Part shown: piece by piece, positions 12,458-23,680 of the stretch
Position numbering within the stretch: position 1 is the stretch's first letter
Layout: every line of letters starts with the position of its first letter
From: Osedax fenrisi
Taxonomy: Eukaryota; Annelida; Polychaeta; Sabellida; Siboglinidae
Assembly (NCBI GenBank): GCA_964019155.1
Contig: OZ025239.1
Coordinates: forward strand, 100,204,434 to 100,268,433
Direction: 5' to 3'
Length of the DNA stretch: 64,000 bases
Translations under genes and position numbers: made by a program
The notes under the pieces: model-generated
What the model saw: the letters and a program-made list of their open reading frames with translations, nothing else
Databases searched by the model: none
Told to the model about the DNA's origin: nothing

Positions 12458-12640
12458 ATCTATTTTATAGAATAAAAGTCATAACAGATCGAAAAGCTTT
12501 TTGTTTGACTAATGTTGGACCAAAATTATGGAATAACCTAAACATAAATCTGAAATACAATAATAATCCAAATAAATTTAATAAAAACTATAAAAAATAT
12601 TTAATAAGTTTATTTAAAGACTAATGATATACTTTTATTA
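12458..12640 (+). pseudogene. LINE 3' end fragment
   Basis: The open frame carries the hallmark end of CR1/Jockey-type reverse-transcriptase proteins, VGPKLWNNL, followed by a basic FNKNYKKYLISLF tail and a stop at 12622. Only about 160 bp survives. It sits within intron 1 of copy A. Confidence 0.65.
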
Positions 12641-12743
12641 ACAATTTTATTTTATTTACAAATGTTAAATTTTACAAATTAAAAAATTATTATATTATAT
12701 TTTGTATATATACTTATATACAAACATTTTGTATATACAAACA

Positions 12744-14327
12744 ATGACATAAATGAAAGATCAGACCAAGATATTACTAAACTAGATATCAAGACAGGAT
12801 TATTCACCGCTTATGAACTAACTAAAGCTATAAAAAGTATTCAAAATGGAAAAGCGGTAGGGCTAGATGAAATACCAGCAGAAGTATGGAAACTAGAAGA
12901 TTTTCAAAAGTTCTTACTAGAATCCTGCAATAGTGTACATTCACAAGAAAATATAGAAAGATGGAGAGAAGGATGTATACTGCCTTTCCCTAAAAAAGGA
13001 AATCTATATCTAACAAAAAACTATAGGGGAATAACACTTACATCAATTGCGGCCAAAATATTTAACCTAATGATCTTAAACCGAATTAGACCAGAAATAG
13101 ATCCTATTCTACGGAAGAATCAAAATGGTTTCAGGAAAAATAGATCTACATCAGGACAAATGTTAACAATTCGTCGTATATTAGAAGGTGTTAAATCAAA
13201 AAACCTACCATTAACACTCTTATTCATATATTTCTCAAAAGCATTCGATTCTATCAAACGAAATAAGATGGAGCAAATTCTGCAAATATATGGAATTCCA
13301 ACAGAAACTATATAAGCTATAATGATGCTGTATAGAAATACTCGTTCTATGGTTAGATCTCCCGATGGTGATACTGCCTTTTTCGAGATTACCACTGGGG
13401 TACTGCAAGGAGATATTCTTGCTCCCTTCCTGTTTATATTATGTCTTGACTATATTCTTAAGAATTCTGTAGATATCAACGCAGAATTAGGTTTCACACT
13501 AACTGAACGACGACGTAGACGTTATCCGGCCACACACATAACTGATATTGATTATGCTGACGATATAGCAATCACAACAAATGATATGAAAAGTGCAAAT
13601 ACTCTGCTACATCAAATAGAAGTAACGTCAATGAAATCGGACTAAGTATAAATACTGAAAAAACTCAATACATGAAATTAAATCAAAATTCTCCCTCCGA
13701 TGATATCACAATAGATAGCATAAATGGTAAAATTATTGCAAAAGTGGAAAATTTCAACTATCTTGGGAGCTGCATCGGGTCAACAGAAAAGGATATTCAA
13801 ATAAGAATTGCCAAAGCCTGGTCAGCACTAAATAGTATGCAAGGAATCTGGAAATCTAAGCCCGACAAATTAAAAAGACATTTTTTCAGAGCGGCAGTTG
13901 AATCTGTATTAGTATATCATGCCATATCGTTAAACGCTAAACTTGAGGAAAAAATAGATGGATCCTATATATATACTAGAATGCTCCGAGCAGCTCTAAA
14001 TAAGTTATGGAGAGAACATCTGACAAACAAGGAACTATATAGAAATATACCCAAAATATCAGTAGCTATATGCGAACAACGATTACGATTTGCAGGACAT
14101 TGCTGGAGAAGTGATGGCGAACTAGCACGCGACTTACTACTCTGGCAACCATCTCATGGCAAACGATTTAGAGGAAGACCGCCTTTAACATATATCGATC
14201 AACTGGTGAAAGATACTGGATGTAGAACCGAGGAATTACCAGCTGCGATGAATGAAAGAGATAAATGGAAAGAATGTGTTATAAATTGCCGAGAAATCTC
14301 GACCTGGTAAGGTAAGGTAAGGTAATA
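12744..14327 (+). mobile_element. RTE-like LINE (family 2), 5'-truncated copy
   Basis: The sequence begins within the linker before the reverse transcriptase. Landmarks in order are GKAVGLDEIPAEVWKLE, GCILPFPKKG, NYRGITLTSIAAK, QNGFRKNRST, YFSKAFDSI, TGVLQGDILAPFLF and DIDYADDIA. After a frame shift near 13625 follow NYLGSCIGSTEKDIQIRI and the family-specific C-terminus RLRFAGHCWRSDGEL and GKRFRGRPPLTYIDQL. It ends at CGACCTGG followed by (TAAGG)n, the 3' microsatellite tail. A stop near 13313 and the frame shift make it inactive. The endonuclease domain is missing. It lies in intron 1 of copy A. Confidence 0.9.
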
Positions 14328-14426
14328 TACACTTACTTTTATTCTACTTAATTATCATGTTCATCTAATTGACTAATGATATATATTTTATATAATTACA
14401 CATACATTTTTACATTACATATTATG

Positions 14427-14452
14427 TACTTTTACTTTTACTTTTACTTTTA
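14427..14452. repeat. (ACTTTT)n short tandem repeat
   Basis: Four units of a hexamer in intron 1 of copy A. Minor feature. Confidence 0.8.
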
Positions 14453-14727
14453 TTTTTTATACAACTATAACTAAATATATCATTTTATTTATAACATTTT
14501 AATATTTCTTTTTAATTATTTTTTTTATAATTAAATAATATATTCGCTTTTTTAGATGGTATGCATTATAATATTTCTACTGAAAAATATAAAATCTATT
14601 TTTGATTTAAAAAAAAATGTTTCTTTCATTATTTAATTTTTTTATGGTAATATTTGTCTTGATTTATTCTATATATTATAATTTTTCTATATATCTATGA
14701 TTTATTTTTATTCCATGTATATTATAT

Positions 14728-14738
14728 ATTAATTTATA

Positions 14739-14781
<43 letters not shown>
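14728..14781. repeat. (TA)n microsatellite
   Basis: TA array in intron 1 of copy A. Confidence 0.9.
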
Positions 14782-14784
<3 letters not shown>

Positions 14785-16708
14785 GGATATATTACAGTTA
14801 TACATTATGCTACTTACTATTTGTTATTATAAGTTATCTAGTATTTTACAATTTATATTTATGTTTTATACATGATGAGAGATATTACGAGAAATATTAT
14901 TTAATATTATGTTAAAATTATTGTAGTGTACTATTCATTATTTTCTTTTTTTTAAATTTCTTAAGTTAATTTATATAATTTTTATATTTAACATTATAAT
15001 GTATAATTTATTTTTTTTTGTTTCATCATATATTATTATATATATTAGTATATATGGATGTGTTTGAGTACAGGATTGGATATGATTGAGTAATTGGGTG
15101 TATTAGGGATGTATAGTATGCATCGGGGAATAAGGATATCAGCGTTTACACCTCTGGCAATGGTGTATTCCCAAATGATATAGGATTTGGAGCATATTTA
15201 CCTGAAAGTTGATATTCTACGAATCCTGGGTATACTCGGTGGCAATGGTATTATCCTGTGTTGTACTTAATATCAGCCTTATATCTAGTATTAAAAAAAA
15301 AAAATTAATTTGTGTTTATTAAAAAAAAAATGTATGTTTATTTCATTTAATAGTATTATAGATTGTTTGTAATATTTTATATTATATACACTTTATATAT
15401 TACACTTTTAATACAATATTATATTTATATATATGTTTATATATATTTTATTTATATATTATCGTTTACTAATATACATCTCGTAATCTCGTAAATAGAT
15501 GAATGACCAGACAAGCTTTTGCTTTTCATTCATCTAGACTTTCAAGCCAACTCTGTGTATTATTATATATAATAGTAATTAGTATAGTAATTATTAGTGA
15601 TAAGTCATAAAATAATCTAAATTATAAATAAAAATTAGCATGTGATGACATTTTTCTTTGGTCTAAACTCAATAACTTATCCATAAATATAAATATAACG
15701 CATTGTATGTCATTTAACAATTATATAATATAGATAATACACTTTTATCTCTAATAACTTCTATACAATTTCTTGAAATAAATCTAGATACTTGTTTAAA
15801 TTAGAAATGTCATTTAGGTTATCTTAAAATAAATGATTGCAAACTTTATGGATTATAGTTTCATACTTTGTAAATACATCTGCCACATACATATACTGAT
15901 TAAACAGATTAATAATTATTCGATGATTAAGTATGTAATGGAGGAAAGGTCTAATATGATTTATTTATCAGAATTAGTAGGATACTATGATATATAGGAT
16001 ACTATGATATATATATATATATATATTTCATCAGTACATTTATATATCGGACTATTTATTATCATATTATTATAAATAGTACTATTATATTATTATTATA
16101 TATTAATATTACTACTATTATTTATAAATCACATATTTCATAATTTAATTAAACACAAATATTAATAATATTAAAATAAATTGTGTTGATTTGTGTATAT
16201 ATATAAATAAAATATACATAATAAATTATTATTAATAATATATATTTCTGAAATAAACTGTTACATTCTTATATATATATTATATAGTTAATAATTGTTA
16301 TAACTATATGTGGTATAATTTATATTTAGTAATCTTAGTTTATATAACATACATTTTATTATGTATTTATATATAATATATAATATACAATTTATATTTT
16401 ACATTTATATAAATTATGATATACATTTTTTAATCCATTTTATTCGGAATTATTTTGTTAAGGTATGGATATATGTTAACCACCATTTTACATGACAATT
16501 TTTAAAGTAAATTGGTTCAGAATTTAAAATAGATATTAAAATTATGTATACAATTTATACACATTATTATTCGAATAAATATTCAAAGTATTAATACTTT
16601 CAAAATCATGACATATCCCATAGTAATCGGACATATTAACCCTACCCCCTACCAATACCTCTACTTCACGAGGTTACCATAACATAGAATTAAAGTACTG
16701 TAACTAAC
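14782..16708. other. Copy A intron 1, with a G-rich island at 15050-15290
   Basis: Mostly AT-rich non-coding sequence. The stretch 15050-15290 is conspicuously richer in G (GCATCGGGGAATAAGG and CCTGGGTATACTCGGTGGC). A comparable island with CGTATCGGGGAATGGGG lies at 57930-58090 in intron 1 of copy B. No open exon with matching splice sites was found in either. Confidence 0.5.
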
Positions 16709-16990
16709 GTAATACTGAGGTTCTTGTAACGGATATATGTGATGAATAGTCAGTCCACTGACCCAGCATTTCCTCTGAGGATACGGCATCCAGGTATCGT
16801 TCTCGAATACATAGAAGGTCAGGTCACTAACGGGTGTGTATACGTCTAAGACCCCGTCTATAAGCGTATTGCTGACTAGGTCTGAAGGGTACACGTTTGT
16901 CATCTTGCCCGTAACTTGTGGAAATAACCATATCGCCCATAATGTAAGATAAGTCGTTATCAGACAACACAGTGGTAACGCTGTAGTCAT
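16709..16990 (-). CDS. Duplicated secreted-protein gene, copy A, exon 1 (signal peptide)
   Basis: A 94-codon first exon. I chose the ATG at 16988-16990 because it aligns with the ATG of copy B and directly precedes a hydrophobic signal peptide (LITTYLTLWAIWL, probable cleavage around QVTG). Upstream in-frame ATGs have no counterpart in copy B. The mature start reads TGKMTNVYPSDLVSN, then LIDGVLD, DTWMPYPQRKCWVSGLTIHH and EPQYY. The donor is GTTAGT in phase 0, matching exon 2. Copy B exon 1 has the same length; 22 codons are replaced (7 within the signal peptide) and 10 silently changed. The LIDG and SGLTI blocks recall F5/8C (discoidin) folds, but the match is too weak to name. Confidence 0.85.
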
Positions 16991-17240
16991 GTCGTGTTCT
17001 GGAGAGGAGTGAGTGGTGCCGGATGTTGTGAGTGGGGTCGGATGTTGTGATGTTATCATTTCGCCAAGGTCGTAACCGGCTTACTCTCGTCACACGTACT
17101 ACATGGTGTAGGCACTGTATTGCACTCGATAATACTATATTTAATAATTCATAGTGACACTATTAGCAGGCAAAGCTATATACTGCATATGATTAAAATA
17201 GAATAGTAGACTAACTATTAATTGTTAATAGTTATTGATT
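16991..17240 (-). promoter_or_regulatory. 5' leader and upstream region of copy A
   Basis: Homologous to 60617-60870 upstream of copy B (shared GAGGAGTGAGTGGTGCCGGA and, further out, TTAATAGTTATTGATTAG). In copy A the GGATGTTGTGA segment is duplicated, adding about 20 bases to the leader. Homology to copy B ends near 17240, where the transposon island begins, so the original upstream DNA of copy A now lies about 12.6 kb away near 29.9 kb. No TATA box was identified with confidence here. Confidence 0.5.
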
Positions 17241-17685
17241 AGTGGATATTGTTATTGTAGTAGTATTTGTATACTTTGTAACGTGGATAGTAACGGTTTT
17301 TAAACTCATATTAGGTTTAATATTAGGTTTAAACTCCTATATGTCCTATATAATATAAAAAATAATAAACCATATATATTTATTAATAATTATACCTACA
17401 TTATTAGATAAAAATATGGATATAGCTATTAATATAATATTTACAAATAGTAATATAAATTATACTTATTGAAACTGATTTTAATAACTTTTACTGATTT
17501 TATAAATATAAAATTATATACATAATTATCTTATTATGATATGTTAAATATAATTAAAAATAATAATAATAACACATCCGAAGCACATGCTATACATAAG
17601 TGTATAGAATATATAATAAAGTTAGATAATATAGAGTCTCTATATATAGAGATACAATTAACTAACGAGTCGTCGTAGGGGGAAC

Positions 17686-18098
17686 CCCAGCAAACAATAA
17701 CATCATATTTAAATACTTATTAAAGCAGTTTATAAAGCAATTTTAATCAGATTTTCGAACATTCTGATAATCTGCTTTAAATCAACCGATATCTTAAGAT
17801 ATATTTAAATCTGTCTTAATAAGTATATAAATCTATCAACATGTATTACTGCTTTAAAAAGTATTTAAATATGCTATTATCTTTTGCTGGGAAAATATAT
17901 CTTATATGTGGAGATTTTTAAATCAGAATTAAATCAGGCTTTAATACTTAATTATTTAAGAGGTAGAAAGATGTTTTAAAAACATTTAAATCAGGTGATT
18001 TAAAGCATATTTTAAATCAGAATATTAGAAAATCTGCTTAAAATAAATATATAATCTGATTTAATAAATATTTAAATCTGCTTTTATTGTTTGCTGGG
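17686..18098. mobile_element. Foldback MITE with CCCAGCAAACAATAA terminal inverted repeats
   Basis: Perfect 15-bp terminal inverted repeats: CCCAGCAAACAATAA at 17686-17700 and its reverse complement at 18084-18098. There is no coding capacity. The interior is built from many variants of TTTAAATCAG and CTGATTTAAA. A third, imperfect terminus (TTATCTTTTGCTGGG) lies at 17877-17891, dividing the element into two halves of about 206 and 207 bp. This suggests a dimer or one copy nested beside another. The flanking dinucleotide AC on both sides may be a 2-bp target duplication. Superfamily not assigned. Confidence 0.8.
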
Positions 18099-18124
18099 AC
18101 ATGATATGGGGTCATGTACAACTA

Positions 18125-19300
18125 ATTCAAACTATAACGGTATTTCGTTACATCAAGTAAGGATCGAGTAGACATACCGGTCCACTCATAGACATCGTCC
18201 ATCTAATTCCTTTTAGGGCGATATCTTTTCCTTGTACTTTCAATACGACCATGTAAAATAGTATTTGCCAATGTGTTTTGTCTAGAGACATGGCCAAACC
18301 AACTCACTTTTCTTCTTTTTATTTTCTGTAAAACACATTCATATGAACCAATTCATGATATCATTTCTTCACGGATATTACCATTTTTATTTCGTTGTCT
18401 ATAAGTGATATATAGCATTCTTCTATATGACTTTGATTCAAAAGCATTCAATGGTTTCTTAGATTCTTCGAGAATAGTCCATGTTTCGTAACCGTACAAA
18501 AGAGTGGATAGAATTAAGGAGTTGAAGATATTGAATTTAATTTAAAAACTTATTTCTATACTTCTCCAGATCATTTCCAATCTTACCATTATAGATATAG
18601 CAGTTCTTATTGTTATTTCGTTTTTGCTATTAACATCGTCTGTTAGTATAACCCCAAGATATTTAAACGATTTGACTTGTTCTTTTTTTTCTATACATAT
18701 TTATTGTAAGATTATTACTATTACATTTATTCGGATCATGATCACTGACAAAAATCTTACTATTTTCATGACTTATTTCTATTTCATATCTAGATGCACA
18801 TTTTGATAGCGAGTCTATATTTCTTCTGCAAAACTAATATAGCTGATAGTTCTACCTCCAATAGATATAGTGGAGTCGTGATATTTTAGTATATCTTGCA
18901 TTATCTTATCAAACAATATGTTAAATAGCAATCTTGGCGAACTCCTACTGTGGTTGAAAATGGATCTTCTATTTAATTATTAACTAGTACTGAGATTCCT
19001 GAAGAGGCACACAGAGCTGTTATCATATCTATTAATTCCTTACTTATTCCATGGGTATTCATGGTATACCACAACCCCTCATGCCATACTCGGTAAAAGG
19101 CTTTTTTGAATCTATGAAGTTATGATATAAAGGTATCTGTTGGTATATATGTTTTTCCATCAGAAATATAAAATTTAATATCTGTTCTACAGTGCTTCTG
19201 TTTTTCCTGAAGTCGGCTTGTTTATCTGCAAGTATTGTTTCCGCCTATGGTGTTAGTATTTTAAGTATAATTATGAGTAGTATCTAGAGGGGTTTTGGCC
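18125..19300 (-). pseudogene. Decayed RTE-like LINE (family 3)
   Basis: On the minus strand, reading through several frames: FRKNRSTVEQILNFIFLMEK, a HNFIDSKKAFYRV block (equivalent of the FxDxxKAFD motif), GVRQDC, ISYIRFADDI, SFKYLGVILTDD, LLYGYETWTI, SYRRMLYITYR, VSWFGHVSRQNTLANTILHG and TRKRYRPKRN. The order is that of an RTE-like reverse transcriptase with its C-terminal region. At least six stops or shifts are present. The C-terminal block matches the fragment at 2318-2582. Confidence 0.85.
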
Positions 19301-20197
19301 GATGTGAATATTTTGTTTAATAATAATAGTGTAACAAATTATACATATAAGTAATGTTTCAATTATCACTGCCATACTAAATAAGTATATATTTGTATAA
19401 TTATGTTATATGACATATTAGATTAGTTTAAACATTAATGTAGTATTTAGTGAAAAATATTATATTTTGTATTCTTATAAATTACCAATTAAATAATTAT
19501 TTAATTATAAATATATATATATATATATATATATTTATAATTAATATTAGCTTATAATACATAAACAATAAATTAATCAATTTAAGGCAAATAATATATG
19601 TTATTATTCAGAAAATTTGTTGGTACTTAACAGAAATTTGAAAAAATGGGTCAAAAACATACTCATCTATGAAAAATTATAATAAATAGATTATTTATAT
19701 GTATCAAAAACTACACCTATATGTACATTATAATAAAAATATAAAATATACAAATGTAAAATCTATATATTATTAATAATATTAAAAAAATCAAAATATA
19801 GATTTATTACATTGATGTATTGAATTATTACTGTAATTACATTAATGTTTATTAATTTTTAATAAGTATCCAATTAAATCCGTCAATTAAACACCCCATC
19901 ACGTCTCCTCAGGGCCGTGTTAAGAAAAAATCTACTACCGGGCACCATATTTAAGTGGGCCCCTAGATGGACAATATAGTTTTTTATATAAATTATATAT
20001 GTGAGAAACCTATGTAATATATATAATAATTAATTGCTAATGTGTTTATGAGAAATGGGCATACCTATAAATAATCACTGTGAAATATATAGGGGATAAT
20101 ATTATACATAAACTATTCAATTTAGAGATAATGATAATAAATTATAATAATATATACAATAATTAATACATTGAGCGTTTATATATTGTTTCTTTAT

Positions 20198-20644
20198 TTA
20201 TAATTTTTTTCGAGTTTTCATATTTACAAAAATATTTGTAATTTCTGTTGTATTTAATGATTTTACTATATTGTTTTCAATAAATAATAATGCCAAGTTA
20301 GATAATTTATCTTGATCTAAAGAATTTCTTAAATATGTTTTTATCAGTTTAAGTTTTGAAAAAATTCTTTCTCCAGTAGCATTTGAAATCATCAATGTCA
20401 GATATATTCTAATGATAATGCACATATTGGGAAATAATTCTGTAATTTCCTTTGAAATTAATTCCTTATAAATTTTCAATATATTTGATTCAGATTTCGT
20501 TCTTTGGAGCTTTACAAATTCAACAAATTGAATATATTGGTAAAATGATGATACTCTAGAGTCTAGATGATATCTCAGATATTTGTTCATTGGATAGATT
20601 ATCAAGTTCACATAAAAATCAGAATAAGTTGATTGGCTTAGCAT
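20198..20644 (-). pseudogene. hAT transposase, C-terminal dimerisation domain
   Basis: An open stretch of about 149 codons ends the transposase. It carries the hAT dimerisation signature: ELFPNMCIIIRIYLTLMISN, then TGERIFSKLKLIKTYLRNS and a DKLSNLALLFIEN helix. This is the standard ending of ZMYM1-like proteins, in which the equivalent block contains the S-x-A/T-x-x-ERxFSxLK motif. The domain is cut from the rest by the LINE at 20674-about 25060. Its reading frame starts before the first Met; the upstream portion (20645-20672) joins the exon exposed on the other side of the LINE. Broken gene; no activity expected. Confidence 0.85.
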
Positions 20645-20818
20645 AAGTACAAATTCTTTTATCTAAACAGTCTAAATTTATTTATTTATTTATTTATTTA
20701 TTTGTTTAGAGACTTCATAAATGAAAATCATTTTTCGACGTCATAACAATAATAATAATAATAATAATATAATAATATAACATATAAACGAAGATAACAG
20801 TAATCGCAAAATATATAT

Positions 20819-23680
20819 TCATTTCACTAAATAATGTTTAAAGAGTCTACTTTTGAATTGAGATCGAGAAGTTGTCGTACGAATAATATTCGGAAGTAAA
20901 TTCCATAGAGTTGGTACCGCAACAGAAAAAGCAGAGTTACCAAAACATGAATTTGTATGAGGCAAAACAAGTTTCATTGCATGGCAATCCCGTCTTGGTC
21001 TGCTACTGGTAGCAATTGATAATAATTCAGCCAGATACTTAGGTTCACCCGTGTAGATAGCTTTATGAGCTAAACATAACAATTTTAGTTTACAAAGATC
21101 ACGATATCTGAGCCAACCAAGGGTTAACATAATATGTGATATAGATATATAGTTACTACCCGTATTAGTATTTATATTATTTTTAATTTTATATAAAACA
21201 CGAACAGCTCTCCTTTGAATTTTTTCGAATTTTATCATAATATTATCAGGGACAAAAACAAAAAGTGAATTGCAGTAGTCGAATCTACTAAAAACCAATG
21301 AATATATAAGTGATTTAGTGATATCAAAGGAGAGCTTAGCACGAGCCTTATGTATATTATATAAATAATAATTAGCAGTACGAATAACATTAAGAATGTG
21401 ACTGTCATATTTCATAATAGAGTCAATTGTTATACCGAGTGTTGTGATTTTATTAGATAAAGGCAGCGTGGCAAGAAAACTATCAGTTATTTTAACAATT
21501 GAAGGTATTTTAGAGAATAAAATAGTATCAGTTTTTGAGACATTTAAGGATAATGAATTACTAGTGAACCAATTTTGTATATCAGTAATACAGTTTTTAA
21601 TGTTGTATTGGATTATAGCGTGATCAGTAGATTGAGGAAAGGAAGTATAAAGCTGTAAATCATCAGCATATAGATGATAGTGAATGTAAGGATATTTTTT
21701 AAAAATAGAAGAAACAGGTAATATATAAATCAAGAAAAGTATTGGGCCCAGAACAGATCCTTGAGGAACACCATGAGTGTGCATAAATGATTTTGAAAAA
21801 TTGTCATTAATCTTAATTGATGAAAAACGAGATGTTACAAAAGACATTAACCAATTGTGCACCTGTCCATGAATACCTATCTCTTTAAGCCGACATGATA
21901 AAATTGTATGATCCAGAGTGTCAAAAGCACTAGATAGATCAAGTAATATTAAGTAGCATGGCATTTTTTTGTCTAGCGACAGTATTATATCATTAAAAAT
22001 CAAATTAAGCGCTGTTTCCGTTCCACGATTAGGAAGATAAGCACTTTGTAAAGGATCAGCTATCGAATTAGAAGTTATATAATGAACTAATTGTTTACTT
22101 ACAATGCGCTCAAGAGTTTTAGAAAGGGATGATAGTTGAGAAATTGGACGATAATTAGATAGAATAGAGGAATCAAGAGTAGACTTCTTAATAATTGGAG
22201 TAATATATGCTTGTTTCATACTTGGAGGAACAACTGAGGAGATAAGCGATGAGCGAAATATATTAGTAATAGGAATTATCAAGTATGAAATAGAAGAACG
22301 TAGTAATGTAAGAGGAATAGGATCTAGAGGGGATGGAGATTTAATGGACATAATTAATGTTTGGATTTCAAGAGGATTAGGAAGCGAAAAGCAGGACCAG
22401 TGAAATGATGAAAAATGTTTACATAAAGATGGTTGGCAATTATTACTCATAGGAGGTAGATTATTTATGATATTTTTTGTTTTTTGTATGAAAAAACTAG
22501 AAAATGATGAGCAAAGTACATTTTCGGGTAAATCTGGAAGTTTTTTAATTTTATTCTTGCCAATTAGAGAAAAAGCTAGTTTAAAAGACTGTTTAGAGTT
22601 GATTCCAAAATCACGAAATTTATTAATAAAAAATAAAGATTTTACATTAGATAATTTCCTACGATAAATGTTACGATACATTTTAAAGGACTGTAAATCA
22701 TTCAGTGATTTCGATCGAGAAAACTTCAATTGATATAATCGTAATTTCCTTTTAAGAGTTGATAATTCAGAGCCAAACCATGACTGATGAAATATCTTTT
22801 TTGTTTTAGAAATTTTAACAGGGGCATGGAAGTCAAGGGATAACTTGAGTGAAGTATTGAGGTCATCGAATGAAGGTTCGATATATAGTGAGTGTGATGT
22901 GAGATAATTTAGCCGAATAAAAGTAGATTTCATGAATTCTTTAATATTAATGCTAGATATATTTCTATAATTTCTGATAAAAGATTGATCCAAGGGAACC
23001 GGGAAAGATAAAGTGAAATTAATGGCAAAATGGTCAGATATAAGTAGACTTTGATTAGTACTAGAGATTAAAGAAGAATCAGAAGGGGAGATAATTACAT
23101 CGATAGTATTACCACTAGTGTGAGTGGGAAAAGTAATATGCTGATGCATAGAATTACTAAATAAAAGGTCATTAAACGAATTAGATTGATAAGATGTTTT
23201 ATTTAATTGAATATTAATATCACCAAGAATGATACAATTGCTGATTGAGATTGAATCAAAAATAATTGAAATTTCAGATAAAAAAGTAACAAAAGATGAA
23301 GATGGAGGACGATATATGAGAATAATGTCAATAAAACTAGATTTGTTAAGAAGACGATATGAGATAGCTTCACAAGATGTAAAGTTAGGTAAGATATTAT
23401 TTTTAATATTAAAATGAGAATTGTAAATTATTGCAATACCACCACCCCGCGAAGTGTCTCTATTGTGGCAGATCATATTATAGCCATTAGGAACAACAAA
23501 AGCAGGAATAGTTGAGTCATTATCTGTAAGCCATGTTTCAGTTATAGCGACAATATCACATTTAGAGTCAATAATAAATTGGTTAATAAAATCACTTTTA
23601 TTTCTGATGGATCTAGCATTGAATAAAGTACAATAAATATTTCTGTTATTACTATTATCATTAACCTTAAGATTCGATAG
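20819..23680 (-). CDS. LINE family 4 ORF2: endonuclease-reverse transcriptase
   Basis: The first ATG in frame is at 23476, but the conserved start of the APE endonuclease domain lies upstream of it (CTLFNARSIRNK, then DIVAITETWLTD). The frame is open from the codon right after the ORF1 stop at 23681-23683, giving about 953 codons. Endonuclease: SRGGGIAIIYN, IDIILIYRPPSSS, ILGDINIQ and ISDHFAINF. Reverse transcriptase: NYRPISQLSSLSKTLERIV, SAYLPNRGTETAL, LLDLSSAFDTLDH, HGVPQGSVLGPILFLIY and YHLYADDLQLY, with the catalytic DD intact. The C-terminal region ends with FGNSAFSVAVPTLWNLLP. It acts in target-primed reverse transcription. With no ATG before the endonuclease start, readthrough of the ORF1 stop is a likely way to express it. 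Confidence 0.93.
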   Translation of the reverse strand, partial: LSNLKVNDNSNNRNIYCTLFNARSIRNKSDFINQFIIDSKCDIVAITETWLTDNDSTIPAFVVPNGYNMICHNRDTSRGGGIAIIYNSHFNIKNNILPNFTSCEAISYRLLNKSSFIDIILIYRPPSSSFVTFLSEISIIFDSISISNCIILGDINIQLNKTSYQSNSFNDLLFSNSMHQHITFPTHTSGNTIDVIISPSDSSLISSTNQSLLISDHFAINFTLSFPVPLDQSFIRNYRNISSINIKEFMKSTFIRLNYLTSHSLYIEPSFDDLNTSLKLSLDFHAPVKISKTKKIFHQSWFGSELSTLKRKLRLYQLKFSRSKSLNDLQSFKMYRNIYRRKLSNVKSLFFINKFRDFGINSKQSFKLAFSLIGKNKIKKLPDLPENVLCSSFSSFFIQKTKNIINNLPPMSNNCQPSLCKHFSSFHWSCFSLPNPLEIQTLIMSIKSPSPLDPIPLTLLRSSISYLIIPITNIFRSSLISSVVPPSMKQAYITPIIKKSTLDSSILSNYRPISQLSSLSKTLERIVSKQLVHYITSNSIADPLQSAYLPNRGTETALNLIFNDIILSLDKKMPCYLILLDLSSAFDTLDHTILSCRLKEIGIHGQVHNWLMSFVTSRFSSIKINDNFSKSFMHTHGVPQGSVLGPILFLIYILPVSSIFKKYPYIHYHLYADDLQLYTSFPQSTDHAIIQYNIKNCITDIQNWFTSNSLSLNVSKTDTILFSKIPSIVKITDSFLATLPLSNKITTLGITIDSIMKYDSHILNVIRTANYYLYNIHKARAKLSFDITKSLIYSLVFSRFDYCNSLFVFVPDNIMIKFEKIQRRAVRVLYKIKNNINTNTGSNYISISHIMLTLGWLRYRDLCKLKLLCLAHKAIYTGEPKYLAELLSIATSSRPRRDCHAMKLVLPHTNSCFGNSAFSVAVPTLWNLLPNIIRTTTSRSQFKSRLFKHYLVK

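Noticed and set aside
16827..17093. Overlapping 88-codon ORF on the minus strand
   Set aside because: Different frame over exon 1; not conserved in copy B, whereas the signal-peptide frame is.
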